A stretch of DNA of 5,888 bases, taken from assembly GCA_964392085.1 (NCBI GenBank), contig CAYMOV010000150.1, positions 1-5,888 of the forward strand, in the 5' to 3' direction. The notes under the pieces are model-generated. The model was given only the letters and a program-made list of their open reading frames with translations, was not told the DNA's origin and did no database searches. A program made the translations under genes and the position numbers. This DNA comes from CAYMOV01 sp964392085. Lineage in GTDB: Bacteria > Oederibacteriota > Muellerivitia > Muellerivitales > Muellerivitaceae. Positions 1 through 5,422 of this stretch are shown here, one piece after another (positions within the stretch are counted from its first letter, which is position 1; each line of letters starts with the position of its first letter).

Positions 1-2366
1 CCTTCACCCAGGGCCTCAGCCTGGACCAACTCACGGCCTTCTTCGCGTTGTTGAAGCCCCGGTTCCTCCCGGATGAACAAACCGCCCTGAGCGCCCTGAG
101 GGAATCCCCCCTCAAGAACATCTGGGTCAACGGGGAAGAGCCGGTCGAGGCGAAGCCGGAACCGAAGCCGGAACCCGAGGAAGAAATCCTGGGTGAATTG
201 GTCGAGGATATCCCCCAACCCGGCGAGAGCAAGGCCGTGGAGAAACCCAAGCCCCCTCCCTTGCCCCCGAAGGGCGCTTCGCCGAAACCCGCGCCCCCCA
301 AGCTGCCGTCAAGCCCAGGGGATCCCGACCAAGGGGGAGTGACCTTTCCCGCGATGGGGGCCCAACCCGTGACCCCGGATACGGTGGAGGAACTGCGGTA
401 CCAGGAAGCCGAGGGCGTCCTGGACCGTTTGTTGGAGATCATGAGCGAGATTGAGAACGACCGCCGCCGGGAAAGCCTGATCCAGCGCATGGGCGGTTTG
501 ATGGGGGGGATCAGCCCCCAAGACCCGAAGCTGGTCGAGAAGGCGCCGATCAACCTGCAAAAATGGATGAAGGAATGCCTGGACCTCCGCAATGACCTGA
601 TGCCGGGCTCCTCGGTCCAACGGAAACTCGACAACCTGATGGAGGCCCTCCCGGCCGCCATCACCTCCGACCTGCCGGTGCCTGCGCCCCCGCCCCCGCT
701 ACCGCCGACCGTTGAAGTGGAGGCGCCCCCGCCCCCTCCTCCGCCGACCCTCGAAGCCGCCGCGCCGACGACCCCCTTCACGTCGGTGGGACCGGTGGAA
801 ACGGGGATGTCCCCGCGCACTCCACTGCGGCCCCTCGCGAAAATCGACTTGGCCGGACCGGACCACGAGGAAGAGACCGCCGCGGTTTCCGGCCCCGCTC
901 CCGTTTTGCCGGACCCGCCCAAATCCGAAGAAACGTCCGTCTCCGCTTCCGGCTTCACGGGTGTTTCGCCGGACAAGTCGCCGGATCAAACGGACAAGCC
1001 CGTCTCCGCTCCCGTTCCCGGCTCCACGGATGTTCCGCCGGGCAAGCCTTCGGACAAGCCCGCCCCGCTCCCTACCGCCGCCAAATTCAAGAGCGGCGCC
1101 TCCACCGCGCAGATCCTCAACCCCGCCCGAGAGGAGGAGGCCGGGGCTTCGCTTCGCCGCGCCCTCGACGAGCACCAGATGGAGAATTTCATCCCCCTTT
1201 GGGTGGTCCTCTGGAACGGGATCTTCTCCGGGGCGGAAACCATCCAGGCGCTCGGCCTCCGCCACTTGGCCCGGCTCGATTGGCGCCGGATTCCCCGGCC
1301 CCTCCAGCTGGAGGGGCTCCAATACCTCGAGAACCTCCTGAAGGGCCCCTGGTCCGAGGCCATCCGCCTGACGGCCCTGGACCGGTTGGAGGAATGGTTG
1401 GGGGTCGAGATGGCCCAACCCGACTGGCAGGTGCTCGGTCCAGTCCTCAACGCGGTGCGTTCCCTCGGGAAGGAACCCGGGGCCTCCGGCATCCTCGCGA
1501 CCCGGGCCCAAACCCTCCTCAAGGGATTGTTCCCGGCCGCCACGTTGGAGAAACCTTACGGTCATTTGGGGACGCCCCAGGAAGGCGAAGCGGTCTGGCT
1601 GTTCCAGGCCGCGGGACCCTTCGCCAAGGATTTCCTCCAGGAACGCCTCTCGACCCAGGATGCCTCCGCCCTGCAGGGGGCCGAAGGGGACCGCTTGGCG
1701 CGCTTGATCGGCATCCTCGAGAACGGCGGAGAGCGTCCGCTGGAACGGTTCCTCGAGCGGGACCGGACCGGCAAGGGCTTGGCAAAGCTCCTGGCGCTTT
1801 CCTCGAAGATCCCCTTCCCGGCTGACCAGGTGGAGGCGGTGCGCCAGCGCCTGGCGCAGGTTTCCCTCGACCAGCGGCGCCAGGCCCTCCAACTCCTCGA
1901 GACCTCCGGCCGGAAGGACCTGCACGTCTGGGCCCTGGAACTTCTCCAGGATCCCGACCTTGAGACGGTCCGCTACGCCCTGAAGGTGCTGGTGCCCCTG
2001 CGCATCGGCGGGGCCTCCCGGTCCGTGATCGCCATGCTGGAAACCCGGGAGTGGCCCACCAAGGAAGCCCGCGAGTCCTTCTGGGCCGAGGTTTGCCGGT
2101 CCCTCGGCGAGATGGAGGACACCCTCTCGATCAAGTCCCTGATGGAATGGGCCCAGTCCTACGGCCTGATGGAAAAACGCAAGGAGAAGTCCCTCTCGAT
2201 CCGTCGGGCCGCCTTGGCCGCGCTGGGGAACTTCAAGTCGAACCAGGTGAAGACTTTCCTGGAAGGCGTCCTCAACTCAGGCGACGCCGAGGTGAACGAC
2301 GTGGCCACCGACTCGCTGGAAAAGGTCGCGGCGAAATTGGCGTCCTCCCCGGAGGCCCCCGAATAG
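1..2366 (+). CDS. Proline-rich HEAT-repeat-like protein, 5' end outside the window
   Basis: The reading frame is open from the first complete codon at position 3, so the gene almost certainly starts upstream. The TTG codons at 48 and 51 have no ribosome binding site and lie inside a plausible domain. The visible part has about 787 codons. In order it shows: a short helical segment ending in KNIWVN (to about 140); an acidic Pro/Glu/Lys linker (about 140-340); a helical block rich in Leu, Glu and Arg (about 370-680); a long Pro/Ser/Thr/Asp linker with runs of four and seven prolines (about 680-1125); and a C-terminal all-helical region (about 1125-2360). The end of that region, from about 2195, has a HEAT-type pattern (SIRRAALAALG, then a second amphipathic helix). 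No membrane segment is visible. Helical-repeat domains usually bind proteins; the partner and function are unknown. The opening segment resembles a motif I associate with other bacterial HEAT proteins, which is recollection rather than proof. The frame is certain, the family moderately so. Confidence 0.85.
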   Translation, partial: FTQGLSLDQLTAFFALLKPRFLPDEQTALSALRESPLKNIWVNGEEPVEAKPEPKPEPEEEILGELVEDIPQPGESKAVEKPKPPPLPPKGASPKPAPPKLPSSPGDPDQGGVTFPAMGAQPVTPDTVEELRYQEAEGVLDRLLEIMSEIENDRRRESLIQRMGGLMGGISPQDPKLVEKAPINLQKWMKECLDLRNDLMPGSSVQRKLDNLMEALPAAITSDLPVPAPPPPLPPTVEVEAPPPPPPPTLEAAAPTTPFTSVGPVETGMSPRTPLRPLAKIDLAGPDHEEETAAVSGPAPVLPDPPKSEETSVSASGFTGVSPDKSPDQTDKPVSAPVPGSTDVPPGKPSDKPAPLPTAAKFKSGASTAQILNPAREEEAGASLRRALDEHQMENFIPLWVVLWNGIFSGAETIQALGLRHLARLDWRRIPRPLQLEGLQYLENLLKGPWSEAIRLTALDRLEEWLGVEMAQPDWQVLGPVLNAVRSLGKEPGASGILATRAQTLLKGLFPAATLEKPYGHLGTPQEGEAVWLFQAAGPFAKDFLQERLSTQDASALQGAEGDRLARLIGILENGGERPLERFLERDRTGKGLAKLLALSSKIPFPADQVEAVRQRLAQVSLDQRRQALQLLETSGRKDLHVWALELLQDPDLETVRYALKVLVPLRIGGASRSVIAMLETREWPTKEARESFWAEVCRSLGEMEDTLSIKSLMEWAQSYGLMEKRKEKSLSIRRAALAALGNFKSNQVKTFLEGVLNSGDAEVNDVATDSLEKVAAKLASSPEAPE
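687..746 (+). repeat. Polyproline-coding tract (PPPPLPP and seven-proline run)
   Basis: Within the proline-rich linker, codons 687-707 read four prolines, leucine, two prolines, and codons 726-746 read seven consecutive prolines. A shorter PPPLPP tract lies at 252-269. Proline runs of this length are known to slow bacterial ribosomes and normally require EF-P. They probably act as a stiff spacer between the helical blocks. Confidence 0.85.
939..1061 (+). repeat. Imperfect in-frame tandem duplication (63 + 60 nt)
   Basis: Two adjacent units, 939-1001 (21 codons) and 1002-1061 (20 codons), both begin with codons for VSA and end with DKP, with a shared T-x-V-x-P core. The nucleotide similarity (both open GTCTCCGCT and close CGGACAAGCCC) suggests a recent in-frame duplication that lengthened the linker of the HEAT-like protein. 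Confidence 0.7.
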
Positions 2367-2393
2367 GCTTGAGCGGGTCCTGGGATCCCGGGT

Positions 2394-2445
2394 GGGCCGG
2401 CGGATTTTCCGGCCCCTTCCCCAAACGCCTGAATTGGGGCGGGCC
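2394..2445 (+). other. Overlapping GC-rich hairpins after the HEAT-like gene
   Basis: GGGCCGG (2394-2400) pairs perfectly with CCGGCCC (2409-2415) around an 8-nt loop. An alternative hairpin uses GGCCC (2411-2415) with GGGCC (2441-2445) and CCCCAA (2419-2424) with TTGGGG (2434-2439). The two share 2411-2415, so they exclude each other. Neither is followed directly by a T-tract; the first T run is at 2466-2471. A role in 3'-end formation of the upstream gene is possible but not shown. Confidence 0.4.
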
Positions 2446-2459
2446 TGGGGGGCCGGGGG
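2436..2459 (+). other. Predicted G-quadruplex motif
   Basis: Four G runs (4, 3, 6 and 5 G) are separated by loops of 1, 3 and 2 nt on the + strand, fitting the canonical four-run, short-loop quadruplex pattern. A T6 tract follows at 2466-2471. It overlaps the second hairpin described at 2394-2445, so the structures would compete. Folding in vivo is inference. Confidence 0.5.
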
Positions 2460-2497
2460 ACCGTGTTTTTTAGTCGCCCCGCCCCCCGGGGAAGCGA

Positions 2498-2503
2498 TAT
2501 AAT
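2498..2503 (+). promoter_or_regulatory. Perfect TATAAT -10 box, probable yebC promoter
   Basis: TATAAT matches the sigma70-type -10 consensus exactly in an otherwise GC-rich region, on the coding strand upstream of yebC. The -35 position about 17 nt upstream is C-rich and has no recognisable hexamer, so the promoter would be weak, activator-dependent or fortuitous. Expected transcription start is about 2510, at the base of the hairpin starting at 2511. Confidence 0.45.
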
Positions 2504-2510
2504 CGTCTCG

Positions 2511-2553
2511 AAAGGTCCGCCTTCCCTCCGGGGGAAGCGGCCTTTTGTCGTTT
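2511..2553 (+). terminator. Terminator-like hairpin, possible leader attenuator
   Basis: The stem is built from AAAGG (2511-2515) with CCTTT (2541-2545), CCGC (2517-2520) with GCGG (2537-2540), and TTCCC (2522-2526) with GGGAA (2532-2536), with single-base bulges at 2516 and 2521 and a 5-nt loop. A broken T-tract, TTTTGTCGTTT, follows. It could end transcription from the HEAT-like gene, or act as an early terminator for transcripts starting at the TATAAT just before it. Bulges and the interrupted T run lower confidence. Confidence 0.5.
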
Positions 2554-2588
2554 AAGGGGCTTTTTTCCCCCAGTAAACACGTGCATTT

Positions 2589-2624
2589 GGGGTTCCTCGG
2601 GGCGCCGAGGGGGCTGGGCGGGGG
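2589..2624 (+). other. Second predicted G-quadruplex motif, in the yebC leader
   Basis: Five G runs (4, 4, 5, 3 and 5 G) are separated by loops of 6, 6, 2 and 1 nt on the coding strand, 42 nt before the yebC ATG. A perfect 6-bp hairpin, CCTCGG (2595-2600) with CCGAGG (2605-2610), overlaps it, so RNA could switch between hairpin and quadruplex. It is upstream of, not over, the ribosome binding site. Confidence 0.5.
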
Positions 2625-2652
2625 CGAAAAACGCCTTGAACGCATTTTTTCC

Positions 2653-2656
2653 GGAG
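2653..2656 (+). promoter_or_regulatory. Ribosome binding site fixing the yebC start
   Basis: GGAG lies 9 nt before the ATG at 2666. It selects that ATG over the in-frame TTG at 2636, which would add ten residues not found in the family. Confidence 0.75.
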
Positions 2657-2665
2657 ATTTTTCAC

Positions 2666-3418
2666 ATGAGTGGACATTCCAAGTGGGCCAAGATCCGGCG
2701 CAGCAAGGGCGCGACCGACCAGAAGCGCGGCACGGCCTTTTCCAAACTCGCCAAGGAAATCCAGATGGCGGTGAAGGCGGGAGGGGCCAACCCCGACGCC
2801 AACCTTCGCCTGAAGAACATCCTGTTGAAGGCCAAGGAAATCAGCATGCCCGCGGATACCATCAAGCGGGCGATCAACAAGGGAACAGGCGCCGAGGACT
2901 CGGCCCTGATCGAGGAAGTCACTTATGAGGGCTACGGTCCCTCGGGCGTGGCGTTCCTGGTCGAGGCCCTGACCGACAACCGCAACCGAACGGGTCCCGA
3001 GATCCGGTCGGTGTTCGCCAAGCACAACGGCAACCTGGCCGAATCGGGGGCCGTGGCCTTCCTGTTCGAGAAGCGGGGCCAAGTCTTCGTGAGGAAGGAA
3101 GCCGCGGCCGAGGACGCCCTGATGGGGGTGGTCCTGGACGCGGGCGCGGACGACCTGACCACCGGCAAGGACGGCCAGTACGAGATCCTGACCTCGCCGG
3201 AGACCTTCCACGCCGTGCTGAAGGCCCTGGAAGCCGCGAAGATCGCGGTGGACTCCGCCGAACTGACCCGGATCCCCAAGACCCAGGTGGCCCTGGACGA
3301 GAAGAAGGCGGGGCAGGTCCTGGCGCTTTACGACGCCCTGGACGAGATGGAGGATTCCCAAAACGTCTACGCCAATTTCGAGATCGGCGAGGAGGTCCTC
3401 GCCAAGTTGGACCGGTAG
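2666..3418 (+). CDS. yebC: YebC/PmpR/TACO1-family protein
   Basis: The 250-residue product has the usual family length and opens with the hallmark MSGHSKWAKIRRSKG, followed by the AFSKLAKEI helix. Conserved landmarks are the NLRLKNIL and MPADTIKRAI segments, EEVTYEGYGPSGVAF in the middle domain, ESGAVAFLFEKRG, and the closing QNVYANFEI. Family members are cytoplasmic. They have been described as DNA-binding regulators (PmpR), and other members, including mitochondrial TACO1, as translation factors that help at difficult sequences such as proline runs. Which role applies here cannot be read from sequence. The start is the ATG with GGAG 9 nt upstream. The TAG stop is directly followed by the ruvC ATG, so the two are probably cotranscribed and translationally coupled, as in many bacteria. 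The leader upstream is unusually structured. Confidence 0.97.
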   Translation: MSGHSKWAKIRRSKGATDQKRGTAFSKLAKEIQMAVKAGGANPDANLRLKNILLKAKEISMPADTIKRAINKGTGAEDSALIEEVTYEGYGPSGVAFLVEALTDNRNRTGPEIRSVFAKHNGNLAESGAVAFLFEKRGQVFVRKEAAAEDALMGVVLDAGADDLTTGKDGQYEILTSPETFHAVLKALEAAKIAVDSAELTRIPKTQVALDEKKAGQVLALYDALDEMEDSQNVYANFEIGEEVLAKLDR

Positions 3419-3955
3419 ATGCCCCCCCACCGGGTGCTGGGGATCGACCCGGGATTGGCCCGGATGGGCTACGGGGTGGTGGACCGGGAGGGGAACCGGC
3501 TTCGGGCCGGCCTTTTCGGCACTTTTGAGACAAAAGCGGGAACCCCGGTGCCCGAGCGGCTGTCCATCCTCTACGAGGGGTTGACCGGCCTGATCCGGAA
3601 GGTCCGGCCGGACGCGGCGGCGGTGGAGGAACTGTTCTTCTCGAAGAACGTGAAAACCGCCATCACGGTGGCCCAGGCCCGTGGCGTGGCCCTGTTGGCC
3701 TGCGGGCAGGCGGGCCTGCCGATTTTCGAGTTCAAGCCGGGACAGGTGAAGCAGGCGGTGACGGGCTACGGCCAGGCCGATAAGAAACAGGTGACGCGCA
3801 TGGTGCGGATCCTGCTGGGCCTCGCCGAGGATCCCCAGCCCGACGATACGGCCGACGCCCTGGCGGTGGCCATCGCCCAAGCGCAGTCGAATACGACTCT
3901 CCGGGCCGCGTTCAGCGGTCCTGGGATCGCATCCAAGAGGAGAACGAAGCCATGA
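3419..3955 (+). CDS. ruvC: Crossover junction endodeoxyribonuclease RuvC
   Basis: RuvC cleaves Holliday junctions symmetrically after branch migration by RuvAB, in the cytoplasm. The 178-residue product has the RNase H-like fold signatures: LGIDPGLARMGYGVVD at the N-terminus, VEELFFSKN in the centre, the TGYGQADKKQV loop, and PDDTADALAVAI near the end. By alignment with the E. coli enzyme, the four acidic catalytic residues are D10, E70, D143 and D146, all present. The gene starts with the ATG immediately after the yebC stop and has no good Shine-Dalgarno at the right distance (the nearest GGAGG is 24 nt upstream), which points to translational coupling. An alternative GTG at 3434 would give a shorter leader but is less likely. 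The C-terminal tail after about residue 156 is basic and not conserved. Its stop overlaps the next gene by 4 bp. Confidence 0.97.
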   Translation: MPPHRVLGIDPGLARMGYGVVDREGNRLRAGLFGTFETKAGTPVPERLSILYEGLTGLIRKVRPDAAAVEELFFSKNVKTAITVAQARGVALLACGQAGLPIFEFKPGQVKQAVTGYGQADKKQVTRMVRILLGLAEDPQPDDTADALAVAIAQAQSNTTLRAAFSGPGIASKRRTKP

Positions 3956-4515
3956 AATGCAAGAACTGCCGAGGGAAGATCACCGAGACCTCCCGGTACT
4001 GCGCCGAGTGCGGGTACCCGGTCGATGAGAAGTATTTGGTGACCCGCGAGGACTTCCTCCGCGACACCGAGAACAAGGGCAAGTCCGAAAAGATCAGTCC
4101 GGACAGCGGGGAACCCCTGACGACCCTGGAACACCAGGGCCACACCTACCTTTGGGACGAGGGGAACAACGGCGTGTGGGTGGACAAGTCCATCCTCGAC
4201 GAGGTCAACGTTGAGGCCGCCCAGATCGTCTTCGAGAACCTGAACCCCACCGACCAGAAGTACTTCAACCAGGCCAAGGAGCACATCAAGCTCAAGAGTT
4301 CGGGCATGAAAAGCCCCCTCAACGACAACGAGCTGGATGAGCACTACTACAAGGCCCTGGTCATCGACCAGGACTTCGAGACGGGCGGCATCTGGATCGA
4401 CTCGAACGTCATCTCGTTCTGGTACGCGGCGTCCCAAAACAAGGAAGCCCCGGCCCTCACCCAGGTCGAGGAACTCCTGCACATCATCCAACACCTGAAG
4501 TTTTTCGAAGACTGA
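3952..4515 (+). CDS. Zinc-ribbon protein of unknown function in the ruv operon
   Basis: The product is 187 residues, acidic and predicted soluble. The N-terminus carries a four-cysteine zinc ribbon (C3, C6, C17, C20: KCKNC and YCAECG), followed by a charged linker (about 25-58). The rest contains two similar motifs, NGVWVD (73-78) and GGIWID (145-150), each with an Asp seven residues before the Trp (D69 and D141). They resemble the GGxWLD signature of TFIIB-type zinc ribbons but lack its cysteines, so they may be decayed or metal-free versions; that is inference. A Glu-rich helix ends the protein. The ATG overlaps the ruvC TGA (ATGA) and has AGAGGAG at 3936-3942, 9 nt upstream, so start and operon membership are well supported. 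I know of no such gene as a standard ruv-cluster member. It could be a regulator or a protein-binding accessory factor; the function is unknown. Confidence 0.92.
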   Translation: MKCKNCRGKITETSRYCAECGYPVDEKYLVTREDFLRDTENKGKSEKISPDSGEPLTTLEHQGHTYLWDEGNNGVWVDKSILDEVNVEAAQIVFENLNPTDQKYFNQAKEHIKLKSSGMKSPLNDNELDEHYYKALVIDQDFETGGIWIDSNVISFWYAASQNKEAPALTQVEELLHIIQHLKFFED

Positions 4516-4521
4516 CGAAGG

Positions 4522-4602
4522 CTGCCGTTAGCCGCCGGCCGCTAGCCGTTAGCTTTGGCTTTCAAGCTTAAGCCAACGGCCAACGGCTAACCGCCAACGG
4601 CG
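4522..4602. repeat. Large imperfect inverted repeat before ruvA (repeat copy 1)
   Basis: The gap between the zinc-ribbon gene and ruvA is almost filled by a palindrome. Its core arms, 4544-4561 and 4570-4588, are complementary apart from a few mismatches and a single-base gap, around an 8-nt loop containing AAGCTT. The right side holds three copies of CCAACGG (4573, 4580, 4594), and the left side has matching GCCGTTAGC words. Part of it recurs in inverse orientation after ruvA. In RNA it would form a strong hairpin ending just before the ruvA ribosome binding site, without a T-tract, so it could modulate mRNA stability or ruvA expression. It looks like a dispersed palindromic repeat rather than a transposon; no coding capacity is present. 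Confidence 0.75.
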
Positions 4603-4606
4603 CCGT

Positions 4607-4611
4607 GGGAG
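4607..4611 (+). promoter_or_regulatory. Ribosome binding site fixing the ruvA start
   Basis: GGGAG lies 6 nt before the GTG at 4618. The in-frame TTG at 4612 directly abuts it with no spacing, so GTG is the start; this also gives the family's usual opening, MI followed by x-x-L-x-G. Confidence 0.75.
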
Positions 4612-4617
4612 TTGTTC

Positions 4618-5217
4618 GTGATCTCGTCCCTCCAAGGCCTCTTACTCGCGAAGCAAGCCGATCGGGTGGAAATCGACGTCAACGGCGTCGGCTACGAGGC
4701 CTTCCTCACGGCCCGGACGATCCTGTCCCTTCCCGAGCCCGGGCGGGCCGTCACCCTCAAGACCTACCTCCATGTCCGGGAAGACGCCCTGGTGCTTTTC
4801 GGTTTCCCCGACGAGGTCGAGCGGGAGGCCTTCCGGCTGCTCCTGACGGTCTCCGGCGTCGGGCCCAAGGTGGCCCTCTCACTCCTCAACGCCTTCCCCC
4901 CGGCGGTCCTGTACCAGGCCCTGGTCCGGGGAGACGCGGCGTCCCTCAAGGGGGTGGCGGGGGTCGGCCAAAAGACCGCCCAGCACCTGGTGGTGGAACT
5001 CAAGGACAAGGCCCTCAAACGGGTCGGAACCCTGCCCGAAGGGGTGGTGTCCCAAGGGGGGGTCGAAAGCCTGGCTTTCCAGGACGCCCTGGCAGCCTTG
5101 CTGGCCCTGGGTTATGGGGCCGCCGAGGCCCGACGGGCCGCCTTAGCCTCCCTACAGGCCCTGGGGCCCGAGACGCCTGTTGAAGAGCTGTTGCGCCACA
5201 GTCTAAAATCCTTATAG
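4618..5217 (+). CDS. ruvA: Holliday junction branch migration subunit RuvA
   Basis: RuvA tetramers bind the Holliday junction and load the RuvB helicase motor for branch migration; RuvC then resolves the junction. The 199-residue product has all three domains: the N-terminal OB fold (DVNGVGYEA, then HVREDALVLFGF), with the acidic pin residues E55 and D56 at the same numbers as in E. coli; two helix-hairpin-helix motifs, SGVGPKVAL (79-87) and GVAGVGQKTA (112-121), followed by VVELKDK; and the C-terminal three-helix RuvB-binding domain (about 152-199: ALAALLALGY through LLRHSLKSL). The GTG start is chosen from the ribosome binding site and family alignment. Unlike the preceding genes it is not overlapped: a palindromic repeat separates it from the zinc-ribbon gene and another palindrome cluster follows. 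No ruvB follows within the window. Confidence 0.97.
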   Translation: MISSLQGLLLAKQADRVEIDVNGVGYEAFLTARTILSLPEPGRAVTLKTYLHVREDALVLFGFPDEVEREAFRLLLTVSGVGPKVALSLLNAFPPAVLYQALVRGDAASLKGVAGVGQKTAQHLVVELKDKALKRVGTLPEGVVSQGGVESLAFQDALAALLALGYGAAEARRAALASLQALGPETPVEELLRHSLKSL

Positions 5218-5235
5218 AAGAGATGCGATACTGAA

Positions 5236-5270
5236 TCCCGAGCGAGGACCGCGGTACGGTCCGACGAGGG
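5236..5270. repeat. Hairpin with 6-bp perfect stem after ruvA
   Basis: GGACCG (5246-5251) pairs with CGGTCC (5257-5262) around the loop CGGTA. Outer TCCC (5236-5239) can pair with GGGA (5268-5271) across an unpaired interval of similar size on both sides that is rich in GA. No T-tract follows, so it is not a standard terminator. It is the first of three palindromic elements in this 205-nt gap. Confidence 0.55.
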
Positions 5271-5290
5271 ACCTGCTTTCGGCCGTTTAT

Positions 5291-5336
5291 CCTTCGAGGC
5301 GCTTCGCGCGCCTCAGGGCCCTGAGGCTCTCGTAGG
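5291..5336. repeat. Nested palindromes: hairpin plus 16-bp perfect palindrome
   Basis: GAGGCGC (5296-5302) pairs with GCGCCTC (5308-5314) around TTCGC, and CCTCAGGGCCCTGAGG (5311-5326) is a perfect 16-bp palindrome overlapping it. The sequence running from CCTTCGA through TCAGGG, then from CCCTGAG to TAGGGG, resembles the CCTTCGAC...CTCAGGG type of intergenic palindrome that I recall from many uncultivated bacterial genomes. That resemblance is from memory. No terminator T-tract is present. Confidence 0.6.
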
Positions 5337-5391
5337 GGCGTTGGTTGTAAGATTGGAATCCGAAGCCAACGGCTTACGGCCGGCGGCTTAG
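5336..5391 (-). repeat. Inverted second copy of the ruvA-flanking repeat
   Basis: The reverse complement of 5360-5391 matches 4527-4558 at 26 of 32 positions without gaps. A looser match continues through 5336-5359 against about 4559-4581 (shared CAA-x-CTTA and CCAACG words). The copy lies in opposite orientation to the one before ruvA, so ruvA sits between inverted repeats about 0.8 kb apart. Confidence 0.7.
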
Positions 5392-5422
5392 TTGTAGCTT
5401 TGATCCTTTTCCGAGGTGCCTC

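Noticed and set aside
712..1341. Alternative + strand frame, very rich in Arg and Pro
   Set aside because: Composition is that of a shifted frame of the proline-rich linker; no ribosome binding site or domain.
699..1925. Long antisense open frame of about 408 codons opposite the HEAT-like gene
   Set aside because: Its product is a low-complexity Gly/Arg/Leu/Glu mixture with no recognisable motif, as expected from the complement of a GC-rich gene. The sense frame has clear domains and continues across the same interval.
2461..2492. T6 tract after G-rich DNA as a standard rho-independent terminator
   Set aside because: The nearest complete hairpin ends about 20 nt before the T run, so the geometry is wrong for an intrinsic terminator.
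2636..2665. Upstream TTG start for yebC
   Set aside because: It has no ribosome binding site and would add ten residues before the conserved family start at 2666.
2552..3880. Antisense open frame of about 442 codons opposite yebC and ruvC
   Set aside because: It lies wholly opposite two certain genes, its product is rich in His/Gly/Leu/Gln with no domain, and such open complements are common in GC-rich DNA.
3766..4494. Antisense open frame opposite the zinc-ribbon gene
   Set aside because: It is the complement of a gene with CxxC motifs, a ribosome binding site and operon coupling. The Val/Leu-rich product has no recognisable motif.
4573..4600. CRISPR-like repeats of CCAACGG
   Set aside because: The unit is only 7 bp, spacing is irregular (7 and 14 nt), and the copies belong to an inverted repeat; there are no spacers and no cas genes.
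4612..4617. TTG start for ruvA
   Set aside because: It abuts the GGGAG with no spacing, and GTG at 4618 gives the usual RuvA N-terminus.
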